NCBI GenBank assembly: GCA_942486035.1
Contig: CALNXK010000172.1
Location: forward strand, 123,501-187,500
DNA: 64,000 nucleotides
Reading direction: 5' to 3'
DNA from: Porites lobata
Taxonomy: Eukaryota > Cnidaria > Anthozoa > Scleractinia > Poritidae
Within the stretch, counting starts at the first letter, position 1; every line of letters starts with the position of its first letter. The translations under genes and the position numbers were made by a program. The notes below the pieces were generated by a model. It made no database searches. It worked only from the letters and a program-made list of their open reading frames with translations, and was not told where the DNA came from. Positions 50,043-61,400 of this stretch are shown here, piece after piece.

Positions 50043-51449
50043 TCATTCGGAGCCTGACTGTGTTTCTTTGAGGCGTTCGTCTTCTTGATATTGCTTTAAG
50101 TCATCCTTGAGATCAGCAGCCATTTGACGTACATTACTCTTTGCCTGTTCAGGGGTTGGGTTCTCTTTTAGGTATTTGTACAATTCCTTTGAGGTGTTCT
50201 GTATCTGTAACTTGTACACACTGGACAAATTGTCAAGAAGAACCCACCTTGTATAGTAACGCAGGGCGTTCTTCTTGAACGCCGCCGATGTCCACGTTTG
50301 TAGTCGTAGTTCTTTGGGCATTTCAATCATCTTTTCCACTTTGTCTTTAATTTCTCCACGAGCTAACTGCTTGCACTGTATCTGCATCATCTCCCAGAAT
50401 CTGGACGCTTGCATCATGGTAGCGGAGAGACATTTGAGTGCACCAACAGAGTTGTGCAAGGCGTCAATGGCTACTTCTGCCAAATCGCTGTCATTTTGGC
50501 AACTAATGATCTTCTGTGTACATTCTATGCATTGCTGAATGGCTTCCCGGCGCTGATCCCGTTCCTTCTTCATTTGTTCAAAGTACATCATTTTTTCTCT
50601 GTGTGCCCTTTCAATAGCTTTTTTGTATCCCGCCTTATCACCAATTTCCTTTAACTTTTCGGCTGCCTCTTCGAGTCCTTTAATCAATGCTAATCCCACG
50701 GCGCTTGTCACACCCTCGAAGACGCCAGTGATCGAATCTGCTACCGAACGCAATGTACTCTTTAGTATCTCCTGCTTTTGTATACTGTCATGTACTTCCT
50801 GTGCTTTTTCTTCTCTGGCTTGAGCCTGCTTGTACAGTTCTTCGGCTTCCTCTTCAGCCTTTTGTGCAATTTCCTTCAGCTCCTCCGCTTGCTTTTTCTT
50901 TTTTTCGAATTCCTCTCGTTCTTCGTCAAGACTTTTCTTCATCTTTTCCTGATCACCTTTTGCAGTTTGTGTATCTTCTAAGGCGCTAATGACGTCGTCC
51001 TTTGCCTGGTCAAAATCGTTCCTTAATTCTTCTGCGGCCTCCGCCATGCCTGCTGCCTTGTCAGCCATCATCGAGAGGCTAATCACCGCCGCATTTTCCA
51101 GTCCTTCTAACAAAAACTGATAGGTGGTCTGCAGTTCTTCTAGGACGTCTTGCGATGTTTCTTTGAACTGGTAAACTGTAGTAGCTGATTTGTCTGCCAG
51201 TTTCGTGATCTTGTAGCCGACCCTCTGTACTTTAATTTGTAACTCGGTGTGCCCCGCCACACCATTGTAGGCCAAACGCATAAACTTGCCGAGTTTTCCC
51301 AGGTCATCAGCAAGACTGTGAAGATCTAGTTGCTCAAGAAATTCACGTTTGGCTGACTGCACCATTCTGCTTTCTGCACTTGGTATGGAGATGAGATCGA
51401 ACGTTTCTCCATCGATTTTTACGCATGAATCAGGTTTTGATAAAGCCAT
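50043..51449 (-). CDS. B2-L: coiled-coil protein with hydrophobic insert, 468 aa
   Basis: Intact L gene of array B; one exon from MALSKPDSCVKIDGETF. Same plan as A3-L: N-terminal helical domain with ADDLGKLGKFMRLAYNGVAG (47-66) and VQRVGYKITKLADKSATTV (74-92); charged coiled coil (about 150-225); hydrophobic Gly/Ala/Val insert at 236-256 (VADSITGVFEGVTSAVGLAL); second charged helix with YKKAIERAHREKMM; C-terminal block with QASRFWEMMQ (347-356), TWTSAAF (385-391) and YYTRWVLLDNLSSVYKLQI (398-416); tail QSGSE. No signal peptide visible. Its divergence from A3-L is large outside these blocks, so the blocks mark selected parts. Partner of B2-R across a 650-bp promoter. Function unknown. Confidence 0.83.
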   Translation of the reverse strand: MALSKPDSCVKIDGETFDLISIPSAESRMVQSAKREFLEQLDLHSLADDLGKLGKFMRLAYNGVAGHTELQIKVQRVGYKITKLADKSATTVYQFKETSQDVLEELQTTYQFLLEGLENAAVISLSMMADKAAGMAEAAEELRNDFDQAKDDVISALEDTQTAKGDQEKMKKSLDEEREEFEKKKKQAEELKEIAQKAEEEAEELYKQAQAREEKAQEVHDSIQKQEILKSTLRSVADSITGVFEGVTSAVGLALIKGLEEAAEKLKEIGDKAGYKKAIERAHREKMMYFEQMKKERDQRREAIQQCIECTQKIISCQNDSDLAEVAIDALHNSVGALKCLSATMMQASRFWEMMQIQCKQLARGEIKDKVEKMIEMPKELRLQTWTSAAFKKNALRYYTRWVLLDNLSSVYKLQIQNTSKELYKYLKENPTPEQAKSNVRQMAADLKDDLKQYQEDERLKETQSGSE

Positions 51450-52099
51450 TGAGTTTCGTCTTAAGTTTCACAGCTTTTATCACGAGATAAGCAGGCCGGT
51501 GGAAGCTTTTGTGTAAATGATGGGCTGAATCCCGCGATAAACTCCGTTTTCAAGTTATGCAGCTGTCAGCAAACAATGGGTTCTGTCTCTTCTCTTCTGA
51601 AATTTTATAGTACTTATAAATCTGACCAATGATCTCTTCTTGTTACCATATTTGGTTGTTTAGTGGCAACCAAAGTTACATGACATTTATATTTAGTTTT
51701 CCAAGAAACTCTTTAGTAAGAAAGTTTTTTGTGAAAAGTAAGGAAGCCAGTAAAAGAGCAGGACGCCCTCCATTTTGAAATTTGCTTATACGCAGTTGTG
51801 GATAGCTAAAGAGGCACATTGGCAGCCCGTTCATCGATCTCGAGAGAGTCCATAAGCGCCCTCTCCGCCGGCGGGCTGAGTGAGGTGCCTGATTGCAAAA
51901 AATTAACTGATGCATGTCCAGTAGGACAAGGCATATAGCAAATGAGCTGTACAATTTGTTATTCTTTTGTTATTTATTGAGATGCAAATGAGCATGAGGT
52001 GTTTTCTGGAACGCTGCACCTTAGTGGGCGCTCTTTGCGTGTTTAGCTTAATTTCAGCATTCTTTTCTAGGAAATAAGGCGCATTTGGCGCAGCAAGTT
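51450..52099. promoter_or_regulatory. B2 divergent promoter with CArG box and octamer
   Basis: CTGACCAATG is at about 51622-51631 and the CArG box CCATATTTGG at 51646-51655. The octamer ATGCAAAT lies near 51982. GCTGTCAGCAAACAATG (about 51561) is kept in the relic copies but lost from B1, so B2 resembles the ancestor more closely. Confidence 0.62.
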
Positions 52100-54923
52100 A
52101 TGGCACTAGTTTCTTTAAGTTTTAAATTTTTTAGGGACTTGGAAACAGCCCTTGAGGCAGTTAAGAACGGTGATGTCCGTCTTTCAGCGTTTCTTCTTAA
52201 ATCCATAAAACAAGGTGGATCGCTGTTACAACAGCACATTGCACTCCTCCGTGATCAGCTAAAAGAATCCGAGAAAGAGTATCAACAGAAGGTAGAAATC
52301 CTTACCAGAGACATGAACGAATTGTACAAGCAGGAGGAGGATATAAAAAAGAAAAAAGAAAAACTGGAAACAAAGAAACACTTGTTGGCCAATGAAAGGG
52401 AATTGTGCAGTCGAAAGAAGGAGGATGCAAGGAGGAGATATCAAGAGGCGCAGAAAGAGATGAAGGAAGCTGAAAGCAAAATGAAGGAATATCATGATTA
52501 TTGGTGGGTGCCCGTTTATGGCACCTACCTTGTTCTTCGAGAAGTTTTTGATTCCAACACGACAAAGAACCTTAACGCGTACAAAGAGATGCAAGGATAT
52601 GCAAGAGACATGGAGAGAGCCGAGACAGACATCGCATGGGTGAACTCTGCCATTTGGGAGGTACGGTTGTAATTTTGTATTTTACATGTGTGGTGTTTAC
52701 TCTCGTATCCCCTGCATGTCAATTTGTGGCTCTTTTTTGCTCTATCAGTATGAACTAAAATGTTGAGGAATATGTTTTACCTATGAACGAGCTTTTCCCA
52801 AAGTCCTTATGCCTAACAGTTCCTCCTTTTATCCACATTCCTATTGCGATAACTAGGCATATCTCACAGCGTTTTAAGGAATATTTGCCTCAAAGACAAA
52901 ATACAGTCGGTAGGTGCCGCGCTCTTTACAGTTGAAACTCAATGCGATAAGCTCTCCTCCATAGCAGAGTATTTTGATGCACCCAAACTATTTTACTAGT
53001 TGAGCATCAACATTGGTTTGGTGATGATACACAACTTTTTTACTCCAAGGATAATACTTTATCATAAGCTTCTCGTCATAAAGGAATGGTGGTAGTCTAT
53101 TACATATTACAAGCCAACTGGGAAAACTTTAAATTGCATCACAAGAGTAAAGGAAAGAAAAAAAAAATAAACATATGACGAACCGAGCACAATGTTTCAG
53201 ACTTTTGGATTTGGCATTGCCACGGATCTAACTGGTGTAGACATTTAATATACAAAACTACTTGGTGTATACTAGAACAGAAAAAATTGTGTCATGAAAA
53301 CAAGATAACGTAATAGAAAATAGTATGTCTAAAGATATATGGGCTATGTAAAGTCCATATACTATACAAACATACAAACAAATTACTCTTCAGAGTAATT
53401 TTAGAAGATACCGTTCGGGAAGTAGCCATTATGTTTCTAGAGGTACGCACATTCCTCAGAAATCAGAGAAACCGTTTGGCGGCTCTAGTTTCCACATTCC
53501 TTTGGTCAAATTTGCACTCATGAGTTTTGGTGACTGGGGCGTTTGAGACCAATGATCCAATTTAAGGTATGGGACGATGTCACTTGTCTTTTGGCGCCAA
53601 TGGTATCATTTGTATTTGTGTTGAAATGAATGTCAGTCTATTTTTCTATCGGTAAAATGTGTGAAATGGCGGGCCTATGGCGGAGTAACTTCTCTTGTGC
53701 CTGGTTGGGGATAGGGGAATTTATTCCAGTGGTCCATTGTTATCAATGGTACGATTGGTACCAGTAGAAATGGATGTGAGAATGTTGGTGAAATGCATCT
53801 CTGAAAAGAAACGTCAAAAGAGTAATTTCTTATTGTACCTGGCTATGTATAAAATGGAGTTCAAATGGTCCATTGGTACACCCGGCCCCCTTGAACGATT
53901 GGTTCCAGAAGAAATGAAGGTCATGTCTATTTCGTCAATTGGCGAAATTCATTTCGTCATGTACACTTAGGTTTGTAATTCCATGTTGCTCAGTTGGGTA
54001 TAGCCGGCTAGCCGTATAGGGAGATTCTGGTGGGCCATTAGAACCAACTGTAGAAGGCGATTCAAGAGCTTTGACCCAACTGGGCAAGGAGACGGCTGAA
54101 ATTCAAGCTTTAATGAACAGTAGAACGGGATAAATTAAATAATGCCCTTTCTAGGTGATGATGAAATAATGAAATAATTTTCGAGGTATTGGAATTATAA
54201 CTCAACCTGTTAGTCATTTCCTCCCCCCCTAGCATAGCGTTTTTGTAACACGTGACTGATCAAAGGGTTACATATCTTTGTTGATCGTGGGTTTTTTTTG
54301 TTGTTTTTGAAGATGTTATAAATAAAAACACTAGGGAAACTTTGTTGTCATCGATAACAGTCTATTTAGGTTTGAAAAATGTTATCGTGATTTAACTGGC
54401 GATTTAATTGGTTACTGTTTTCCTGGCTCAAGAACCAATGTTGCATTGTAGTTTGTTCTCATTATCAGCTTACTAACTCATTCGCGTTTTTTTTTGTCGT
54501 CATTGTTGTTATGTTGCTTTTCATAAAGTTATAGAATATCCAGTTACCTTTCAGGTGGAGAGGGAGCAAAATAAGATTTTAAGAAAAGTGGAAGACCTAA
54601 AAAGGCAGAGAGATGCATGCCATGAAAAACTAGGAGACATCAAGACCTCAACTTCATTTGTTATTCAAACTGTTCGATCCTGCGATGAGGTAGGCATGCT
54701 TACCAATGCAGCAACAATAAAAACTGAACAGCTTCAAATTTTAATGGATCTGGTTGCCGAGGAAAACACTGAAAGGTTTCTCAGCAGCAAGGGTCTACAG
54801 ACCAAGATAACTTCATTCGAAGAACGCTGGATGAAAGTGGCAGAGATGATTACTTCAGAAAAGAACAACCTGACTATAAATGGTTTGCTGGTCACAAAAA
54901 CAGATATGTCACTGAAACATTGA
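52100..54923 (+). CDS. B2-R: two-exon helical protein with aromatic hydrophobic motif, about 309 aa
   Basis: Exons 52100-52660 (561 bases, donor GAG/GTACGG) and 54555-54923 (acceptor CTTTCAG). Starts MALVSLSFKFFRDLETALEA. Coiled coil with NELYKQEEDIKKKKEKLETK; hydrophobic motif DYWWVPVYGTYLVLREVF at about 132-149, matching A3-R NWWWVPGYGTFLAV; exon 2 with IKTSTSFVIQTVRSCDEV and SFEERWMKVAEMI. In A-type R proteins the matching site of exon 2 is FWEE; here it reads SCDE, so the Trp is lost. Intron of 1.9 kb against 0.3 kb in A3-R, same phase. Fully open, unlike B1-R. Partner of B2-L. No family name recognised. Confidence 0.8.
53540..54060. repeat. Degenerate tandem repeat (unit about 137 bp) in the B2-R intron
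   Basis: Counterpart of 43445-43960. An open frame at 53695-53970 runs through two units only because the units are in the same phase; it is not spliced to R. Confidence 0.6.
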
Positions 54924-57488
54924 CAGAGGTACAGTCTCATTCTCGAGGAATCAGCATCCTCAGGGAAGCTCCGTCCTTGTCTTAAAATTTTCCAGCAAAA
55001 CAAAACATTGACCTGTAAAACAACAAGTCATGGCTTATCCAAAGTGAAGAAATATTTCGAGGCGTGGCTAAGGAAGATTTTAAGGTCAAGTCTACTGTGC
55101 CTTTGCCTACCTGTTTTATCAAGGAAACCACCTTGGACAGATTCTCTTTAAGTACACATACCAGGGGCATAGCTTTTTGTAGGTTAATACGCAGTGGGTA
55201 CCTAAGCAAATGCCAAAAAAAATGGATAAACAAATGAAAGGAAATAAACAGAAGGGAAATAAGCAGTAGCTGAAAAAAGAGCAACTGGAAACCAAAATGA
55301 TGAAGTGTTTTCTCTGATGTTGCTAGCAGAACACGGTCCTACGACCAGGAGAGATATGTTTACCTCAACGCACTGGTAGAGATGAGAATTTGTTTTAATT
55401 CATCTTGCTCGGGGAAACTATTTGGGACTTGATTCACTGTGTGTACCTCAGAAAAATTCGTAGCTATGCCCCTGCATATTGATATCTCGTATCTTAGGTA
55501 GTTGTTGGTACTACAACTATATGTATCAAGTACATGCCAGGTATTTCGCGATAGCCCGGCTAGTAACTCCAGGTCCCCTTTTTAGAAATTAATCGCTGAC
55601 CAGTTGACAATTTTCTTTTTGAATGGCAGGCTAAATTTTCAGTTTTTGTCTCGATTTTTTCTTTAATTACTGATTTCAAACAAGTTAATTCCACTATATT
55701 TTTCTCACTTCGCAATGGTTTAAAGTTTATTTAAAGTGAAATGTAGGAGCTCCACTTTTAGGCTTGGCCAAATCTATACTCATCAAATTTTAGTACACGT
55801 GTCGTGTATATACTTTTTGTATGCAGTAGAATGATACTTCTGAGATCCTTTACGGTTATACTTTCTACTGTAGTCTTATAAATTAAGTGCCATTCGAATA
55901 AGTTTATTGTAAGCTCTTTAGTGTTACATGTTTAAATAAACTACTTACCACTTACTTACTTAGATCTACATTCTACTGACATATATAAGGTTTTTTGAAG
56001 AAATCGAATAAGTCTAGTAGAGCAAAATGTATAGCCTTTTTTTGTAAAAACTCTTAATGGTAGTTTTAAAGTTGGGTGCTGAGTACCCCGACCTTGAGCA
56101 GAAGTGCAATTTCACTTCTTTTCAAATGTGAATAATGTTCGAATGCACATAAGTGACACTGAGGGTTCTGTGAACAAAGGCACCCACATCCTTGATTCCG
56201 TGCACTCTAAGACTCGGGTCTTTAGCATGCTACTGTAGCATGCAACTGTAAAATGGCCTAATGAAATCATATATCTTGAGCTTGAAACAGAAATGAATAA
56301 AATATGAGAAACATGACTTGAGAACACCGAAATCCTCAACGGAAAAGATATCTTGTCTGACATGTCTTACAGGGATCACATAATATAGTGGCACCCCTTC
56401 ACTTGAGCTCCTTGTTAAAACAACTACCCTGTTGTCGCAGCCATTTTCCTTCGGATACAAAGTTCCAGTCATTTTCTTCTGACAGCAATCCTTTATATGG
56501 AGCGAGAACCTTTCGTAGCCCCAAGGTGTTACATATACTGGTACGCATTTTATGAATGGAAGACATAGGTGCATATGTTGTAGTTAGGTTTTTATATCAG
56601 ATATCTCAGTTTTTCTTTTGTTTTTAGGTATGGTCATGTATGCTAATGAAGTTGAAACAAAAGAAAAAGAAAAATTATCTGAGATAAAAAAATTACCTGC
56701 AACATCCAGCAAGTGTAAAATCTAAGACATGGTCTTAAGTCCTGACCAAGGTGGGTGGTTTGGGCAGAGAGAGTTGGGTGGTGATTATTCCATTCAGAGA
56801 ACATGACCAATGATCTTGCATTCAATGCTCTGCAGTGACATTAAGGACCAATTTATACGAAAAAATTTTGTGGCATGGGATGGGCTTACAATAATCTTAC
56901 AACATGAGTTGTATTGTGTAAGTAACATCTACAATCAACTTGATTGTCATAGGTTTGATTTACATTTTGCAGTTTTATCATAAGCTCCTTGTAGCAACTA
57001 AAGTTTACAAATGAATTGGCTTTATCACAGACTGAACTGCAAAAGAACTGCTTTCAAGAGATGGTATAGCCTAGGGTTTAAGCTGTGATTGCCACCTACA
57101 GAGCAAGGCCACTGTGACTAGAAGATAACAAAAGCAGTGTGGCACATGTTCTGGCATTTCAGACATTTTCGAAGCACCATGTGTGTCAAGGTAAAATTGT
57201 TGCTTCAATTGATGGTAATTTACTTTTAAGGGAAGATAACCTTTCACTTGTAAGTGGCACGTTATTTGGACTTAAAAAAGAAATAATAATATCTGGTCGC
57301 TTGTAAACTGGCGTTTTCTTCCAAACAAGAATAACATTTAGATTTAGATTTTAGAACATTGGTTTACTTTGTCTACAAAGACTCCTATGCACCATTCTTT
57401 ACTCTTCTGTTACTATGAATGTTGTTTCAAGAGCAGTTTTTAACACATAAAAAAAATGTAAAATAAAGCAGCTTGACGTTTGAGGCTG
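54924..57488. repeat. 3' flank of B2-R, between R and TP53RK
   Basis: Paralogous to 44790-48027. It contains TTACATGTTTAAATAAACTACTTACC and an inverted repeat near 56590-56695. A + strand AATAAA lies at about 57470, close to the TP53RK stop codon on -, so transcripts of the two genes may overlap at their 3' ends. No gene recognised. Confidence 0.5.
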
Positions 57489-58175
57489 TCATCCAACCAT
57501 GGTTCTCTTCCTTCCTCTCAGCCTCACTTCATCTAATTTCTTGATTACCTCTTCAGCCTTGTTTGCTTTCTTTCTGTAACTTTCCAAAATAATCTTGAAT
57601 AGCTCTTCGGTATTTGGATGAGTGCTTAGAAAAGCTCTTTCCAAAACGTACAGATCAACACCTTTATCCTCTGTTAAAGCTGATATAAAACTCAGTCCGA
57701 AGTCTATGAGAATAATGTTCTCAGCACCGGTCTTTAACAAGATATTCGATGTGGTGAGATCGCCGTGGATGCAATCCACATTGTGCATATCAGCCAAGCA
57801 CGAACCTATTTTCTCTGCTAGAATTTGCAATATCTGCTCCGATTTCTCTTCTGGGTTGCCTAAAAGATTGTTGATGTGATCGCGAGCCGTTTCACTGTTC
57901 TCTATCTCTTCCATGTAGATGCAGTGAGTGGTGTAGTCAACGAAGAAAACAGCGGGAGTACAAATACCAGCTTTCCGGCACCGAAGCATGGAGCGAACCT
58001 CTTGGTTGGTTCTTCGATGTGTGAGCTTTTCATCCAGGGAAGGATGCCTGTAAGCTTTTGTAAATCTCTCTTTCACTATGGAGTTTTTGTTGTAAAACTC
58101 TATTTTGTAAACACGTGCCTCTGCGCCTTGTTTTAACAATCTCCATGTGGTGGAATCGCTCAATGCAGACGCCAT
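57489..58175 (-). CDS. TP53RK: TP53RK / PRPK (Bud32) atypical kinase, 228 aa, complete
   Basis: Kinase-like subunit of the KEOPS/EKC complex, which is needed for the universal tRNA modification t6A; it acts in cytosol and nucleus. One exon with a good start context (AAAATGG). Key parts: KQGAEARVYK (15-24), ATP-site Lys35 in SIVKERF, YRHPSLDEKL with RRTNQEVRSMLRCRKAGI (54-71), FFVDY and YMEEIE (87-92), catalytic HGDLTTSN (137-144), metal-binding DFGLSFISAL (158-167), EDKGVDLYVLERAFLSTHPN (169-188) and the C-terminal RGRKRTMVG tail. Length is slightly below human (253 aa) because the N-terminal extension is short. It is divergently arranged with the ATP5MJ-like gene. Its last four codons were copied to 48028-48042 by the 9.7-kb duplication. 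Confidence 0.96.
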   Translation of the reverse strand: MASALSDSTTWRLLKQGAEARVYKIEFYNKNSIVKERFTKAYRHPSLDEKLTHRRTNQEVRSMLRCRKAGICTPAVFFVDYTTHCIYMEEIENSETARDHINNLLGNPEEKSEQILQILAEKIGSCLADMHNVDCIHGDLTTSNILLKTGAENIILIDFGLSFISALTEDKGVDLYVLERAFLSTHPNTEELFKIILESYRKKANKAEEVIKKLDEVRLRGRKRTMVG

Positions 58176-58308
58176 TTTGAAAATGGCTTATGCGCCCTCG
58201 CGTATTGTGGTCTGCGTGGGCTTCGTTTAAGGTCATGCTCTTTACATATTGTGCCGCCATCTTTGTTTCTGTGTGGAAGTTGAGTTTATCTCCTCTCTTT
58301 TTTTGCAA
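58176..58308. promoter_or_regulatory. TP53RK / ATP5MJ-like divergent promoter and first non-coding exon
   Basis: Only 236 bp separate the two start codons. A YY1-type motif GCCGCCATCTTTG is at 58253-58265. GCAA/GTAAGT at 58308/58309 is a strong donor, and TTTTTTGTAG ending at 58400 is its likely acceptor, giving a 5' non-coding exon ending at 58308 and a 92-bp intron. The transcription start is not visible. Confidence 0.55.
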
Positions 58309-58411
58309 GTAAGTCCTTACCGACAGCGTTTTAACCTTCCAAAATTAATGTCAAAAATTAATGTTAAACTGTTTTTAATGGCTCAATTGATTTTTTGTAG
58401 CCCAGATCAAG

Positions 58412-61400
58412 ATGATGCAAATATACAACAGGGTCAAGAGCTATGCTCTTCGAACTGGACCATTCCTGTACGATCTGCGGTTCTTGATTGCAGGCTTTGG
58501 AATCACATACTACGGAATTTCGAAGATTGCTTCCGCAGGCGGTAAAAAGAGTAAGTATTTTAAGTAACAGATTTTAATATTTAGCCCTGTACGTTTTATA
58601 TCCGTCCAGACACAAATATGTACACGCGTTTAAAACTGTGAAATTTATTTGAGACCAATATTTTTAAAATTTAAGCCTTAAGATTACACTGTACCTCCAC
58701 ATGTATTTACAATTTCTGTCCGTGCCCCCTCACGGATTTAAAAATGGCGACGATCTTCTGAAATCGAGACACTTTTGTAATTCTGGATTTGCTTAATTTC
58801 CTTTATAAAGTTGAAGTTTGAAAATGTTTTAAATGTACAGTGTAAATTCAATTAAAAGAGCGAAGTGCCTGTTATCACTGCCGAAAATGATGGTGAAAAT
58901 CTGTTACTAGCTGTAAGTTATTTTAGGAGTTGTATATGCATTAAATATGCTGTAAACAATATAAGAAAGAGAGAGAGAGTAGACTTTACCTATAGCATTT
59001 ACATGTGTAAGATTTAATTTCAGTTACTGCAAATTGCATGTTCCCTGCCAGCTACACTATACTGAGAAAGAAACCATTGTCAACGGGGTTTTTGCCAGAT
59101 ATTCTAAGTTCATCAACTGCTTAATGACAAAATCATAATGCAACAATTATTCTGACTTCTAATACATGTTATTTTCTAATGTTCAGGGCTCAAAGTTTAA
59201 ATTTGAGTTTGGGAGCACTTGTGCTACCAGATGTAAATTTTTAGGCACACAGCTGAAAATTTTAGGAGCACAGCTTATAATGTTGGGAGCAGTGCCACCT
59301 TTATTTGTCATCTTCAGTTTGTTACTTTTACTTCAGTCCTGTGATTGATAAAACAGAAACCGATTTGCTATGCAGTAATACCATTGTGATTTTTAATACT
59401 AATTTCTCTTTTTGACAGTACAGTTGTGACTAAAGAAAACTTACACTTGAAAAACAATTCAAAACTGACAACAATGAGTGTGTCGAACGAGAATGAAACT
59501 TAATCTTTAATGAATTTGTTAAATGCGCAATGACTTACATGTAACTGGAATACAACTTAAAAAACTTTCTTACCTGGAAAAAAAGGCTCTTAATATTCCG
59601 CACTGTTTTTGTTTTTATTGACATTAAAACTGAACGTTCTACATGATCGTCCATTGTGCAAAAAGTATGTGTTTTTGCCATCAGCGTACGGGAAAAATTT
59701 TGTTAGGGGGGCTGAACATAATTTGCCCGAATGAAATTTGTTGGTCCCAGATGCACAAGATGATTCTTTCGTGATGTCAAGTTGCGCACAAAACGTCCTG
59801 GTCATTGCCCTCAAACCTTGATTGAAGTTCACTGACGACTTTGTCAATACATGTGTAATAAACTGTGATACGAAAGTGGTCTTTTGCTGTCTGTTGTGAG
59901 CTGTCGTTCGCTGCAGCAGGTGTCTCACCTTACTGTGTCGTTGCCCGAGTGGTACATCAGTTTTGCCCGAATAATGCTATTTTTTTTCCGAAAGGGGGGG
60001 CTGCAGCCCCCCAGCCCCCCCAGCCCCCCCGCCCCATACGCTGATGTGTTTCGCTCGTAGCATACATTTGCATGTGTCAGTGGTGTTTATTACAAAACAG
60101 AAGAGTCTGGGATGGAGTAAAACATCAAAACGAAAAAGAAGATTCAAGTTCGTAGAATCCATTGGGAGAAAAGACCAATTAAACATACACCGTCTTTCTA
60201 GTTCGAGTTCGTAAGTATAGTCGGAAGTAAGTCAGTCGCACTGTGCTTTGGGTTTTATGGCGCACAGGTGCAATTACACATGAATTTTTAGGTGCACAAC
60301 CAAAAATCCAGTCGCATATGCGACAAGTTAGTCGCTAACTTTGAGCCCTGATGTTTATTAAGAAATGTATTTTTATGACCTTTAACTGGAATCTTTTCTA
60401 TTTTTTGCAGAGGCAATTGAAGGACATGGTAAGATCAGTTTCATTTCAGTGATGACTAATACTGTCTTGTATCTGCACATTTAGCCATTTTATATAAAGC
60501 TATTTCTAGAAAGGTTGTAGGAAAAAATGTGCACGTGACAATCAATATGGTCAATACACTGTTCCTGACACTGTAGCTGTCAAAGCTACTTTTATTGCTT
60601 TCCTTTAGCACTCACAAACATATATCCATGGCCTCTCATGCCATTCTTTTAAATTTCTCTGAAGAACAATGAACTCAAAACCACCCACAATACCTTTTGT
60701 GATTGTCGCATGCACTCTTTCCGACCACCTTTCTCGAAATAGGTACATGTATATGTACAAGTACATGTGCACCACAGGCCAATAATATTAAAAGAAGAAC
60801 AGTGCCAGTAGATACAGATCCTAGAAATTTGGATGCCTTTTGATACATTTTACATACACATAGTGCTGGCTGGTAACTGGTTCATGTAAGTGCACTAAAT
60901 ACCAAAGTTCAAATCATTTCTTGTCCTCTGTAGTGTCCTCCATAGGGCGATGTCTACAAGGTAATCCACCTTAGAGAATTGTCCAACTTATGGGGGTATC
61001 TGTCATAGGAAGTGTCCTGGCACCTTACAAAATAATATAGCCACCTCAAAAGCATGTCCCAGGAGTGCAATAGTCCCTTTTACAGTCTTTGTAAACTTCT
61101 TATAAAGACTGCCAAGCAAATATCCATCAACACTACTGGAAAGAAAAGAGTGCCCTGAGTTAGAAAATTTCTCAAGTTTAAAGTGATAGGACCAGAGTGT
61201 GTGAAGATATTGCTTAACAAAGTCACAAAACTTTATAGCTGTTTGTTCATGCCACACCCCACCCCCTTCCATACAAAGTTTTCTGGGCTTCATCTTGACT
61301 ACTTTTCAACAAATCACTTTTAAACTTGGCAGCTTGACTGATTTGAAGGCATTCTTTCAGCCATGTGTACAGATTTTCCCTGACTGGTCAGCAGTGTAAG

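Larger units (their letters stand above)
48046..57504. repeat. Tandem segmental duplication, unit 2 (about 9.5 kb)
   Basis: Starts at TCGTATTATCCG (matching 38309) and continues to the 3' end of TP53RK. It holds the intact pair B2. The right end of homology between the units lies in the last TP53RK codons (CATCCAACCATGGTT). Confidence 0.9.

Noticed and set aside
53695..53970. 91-codon frame in the B2-R intron as a separate gene
   Set aside because: It spans two units of a degenerate tandem repeat, and the matching B1 region is not open.
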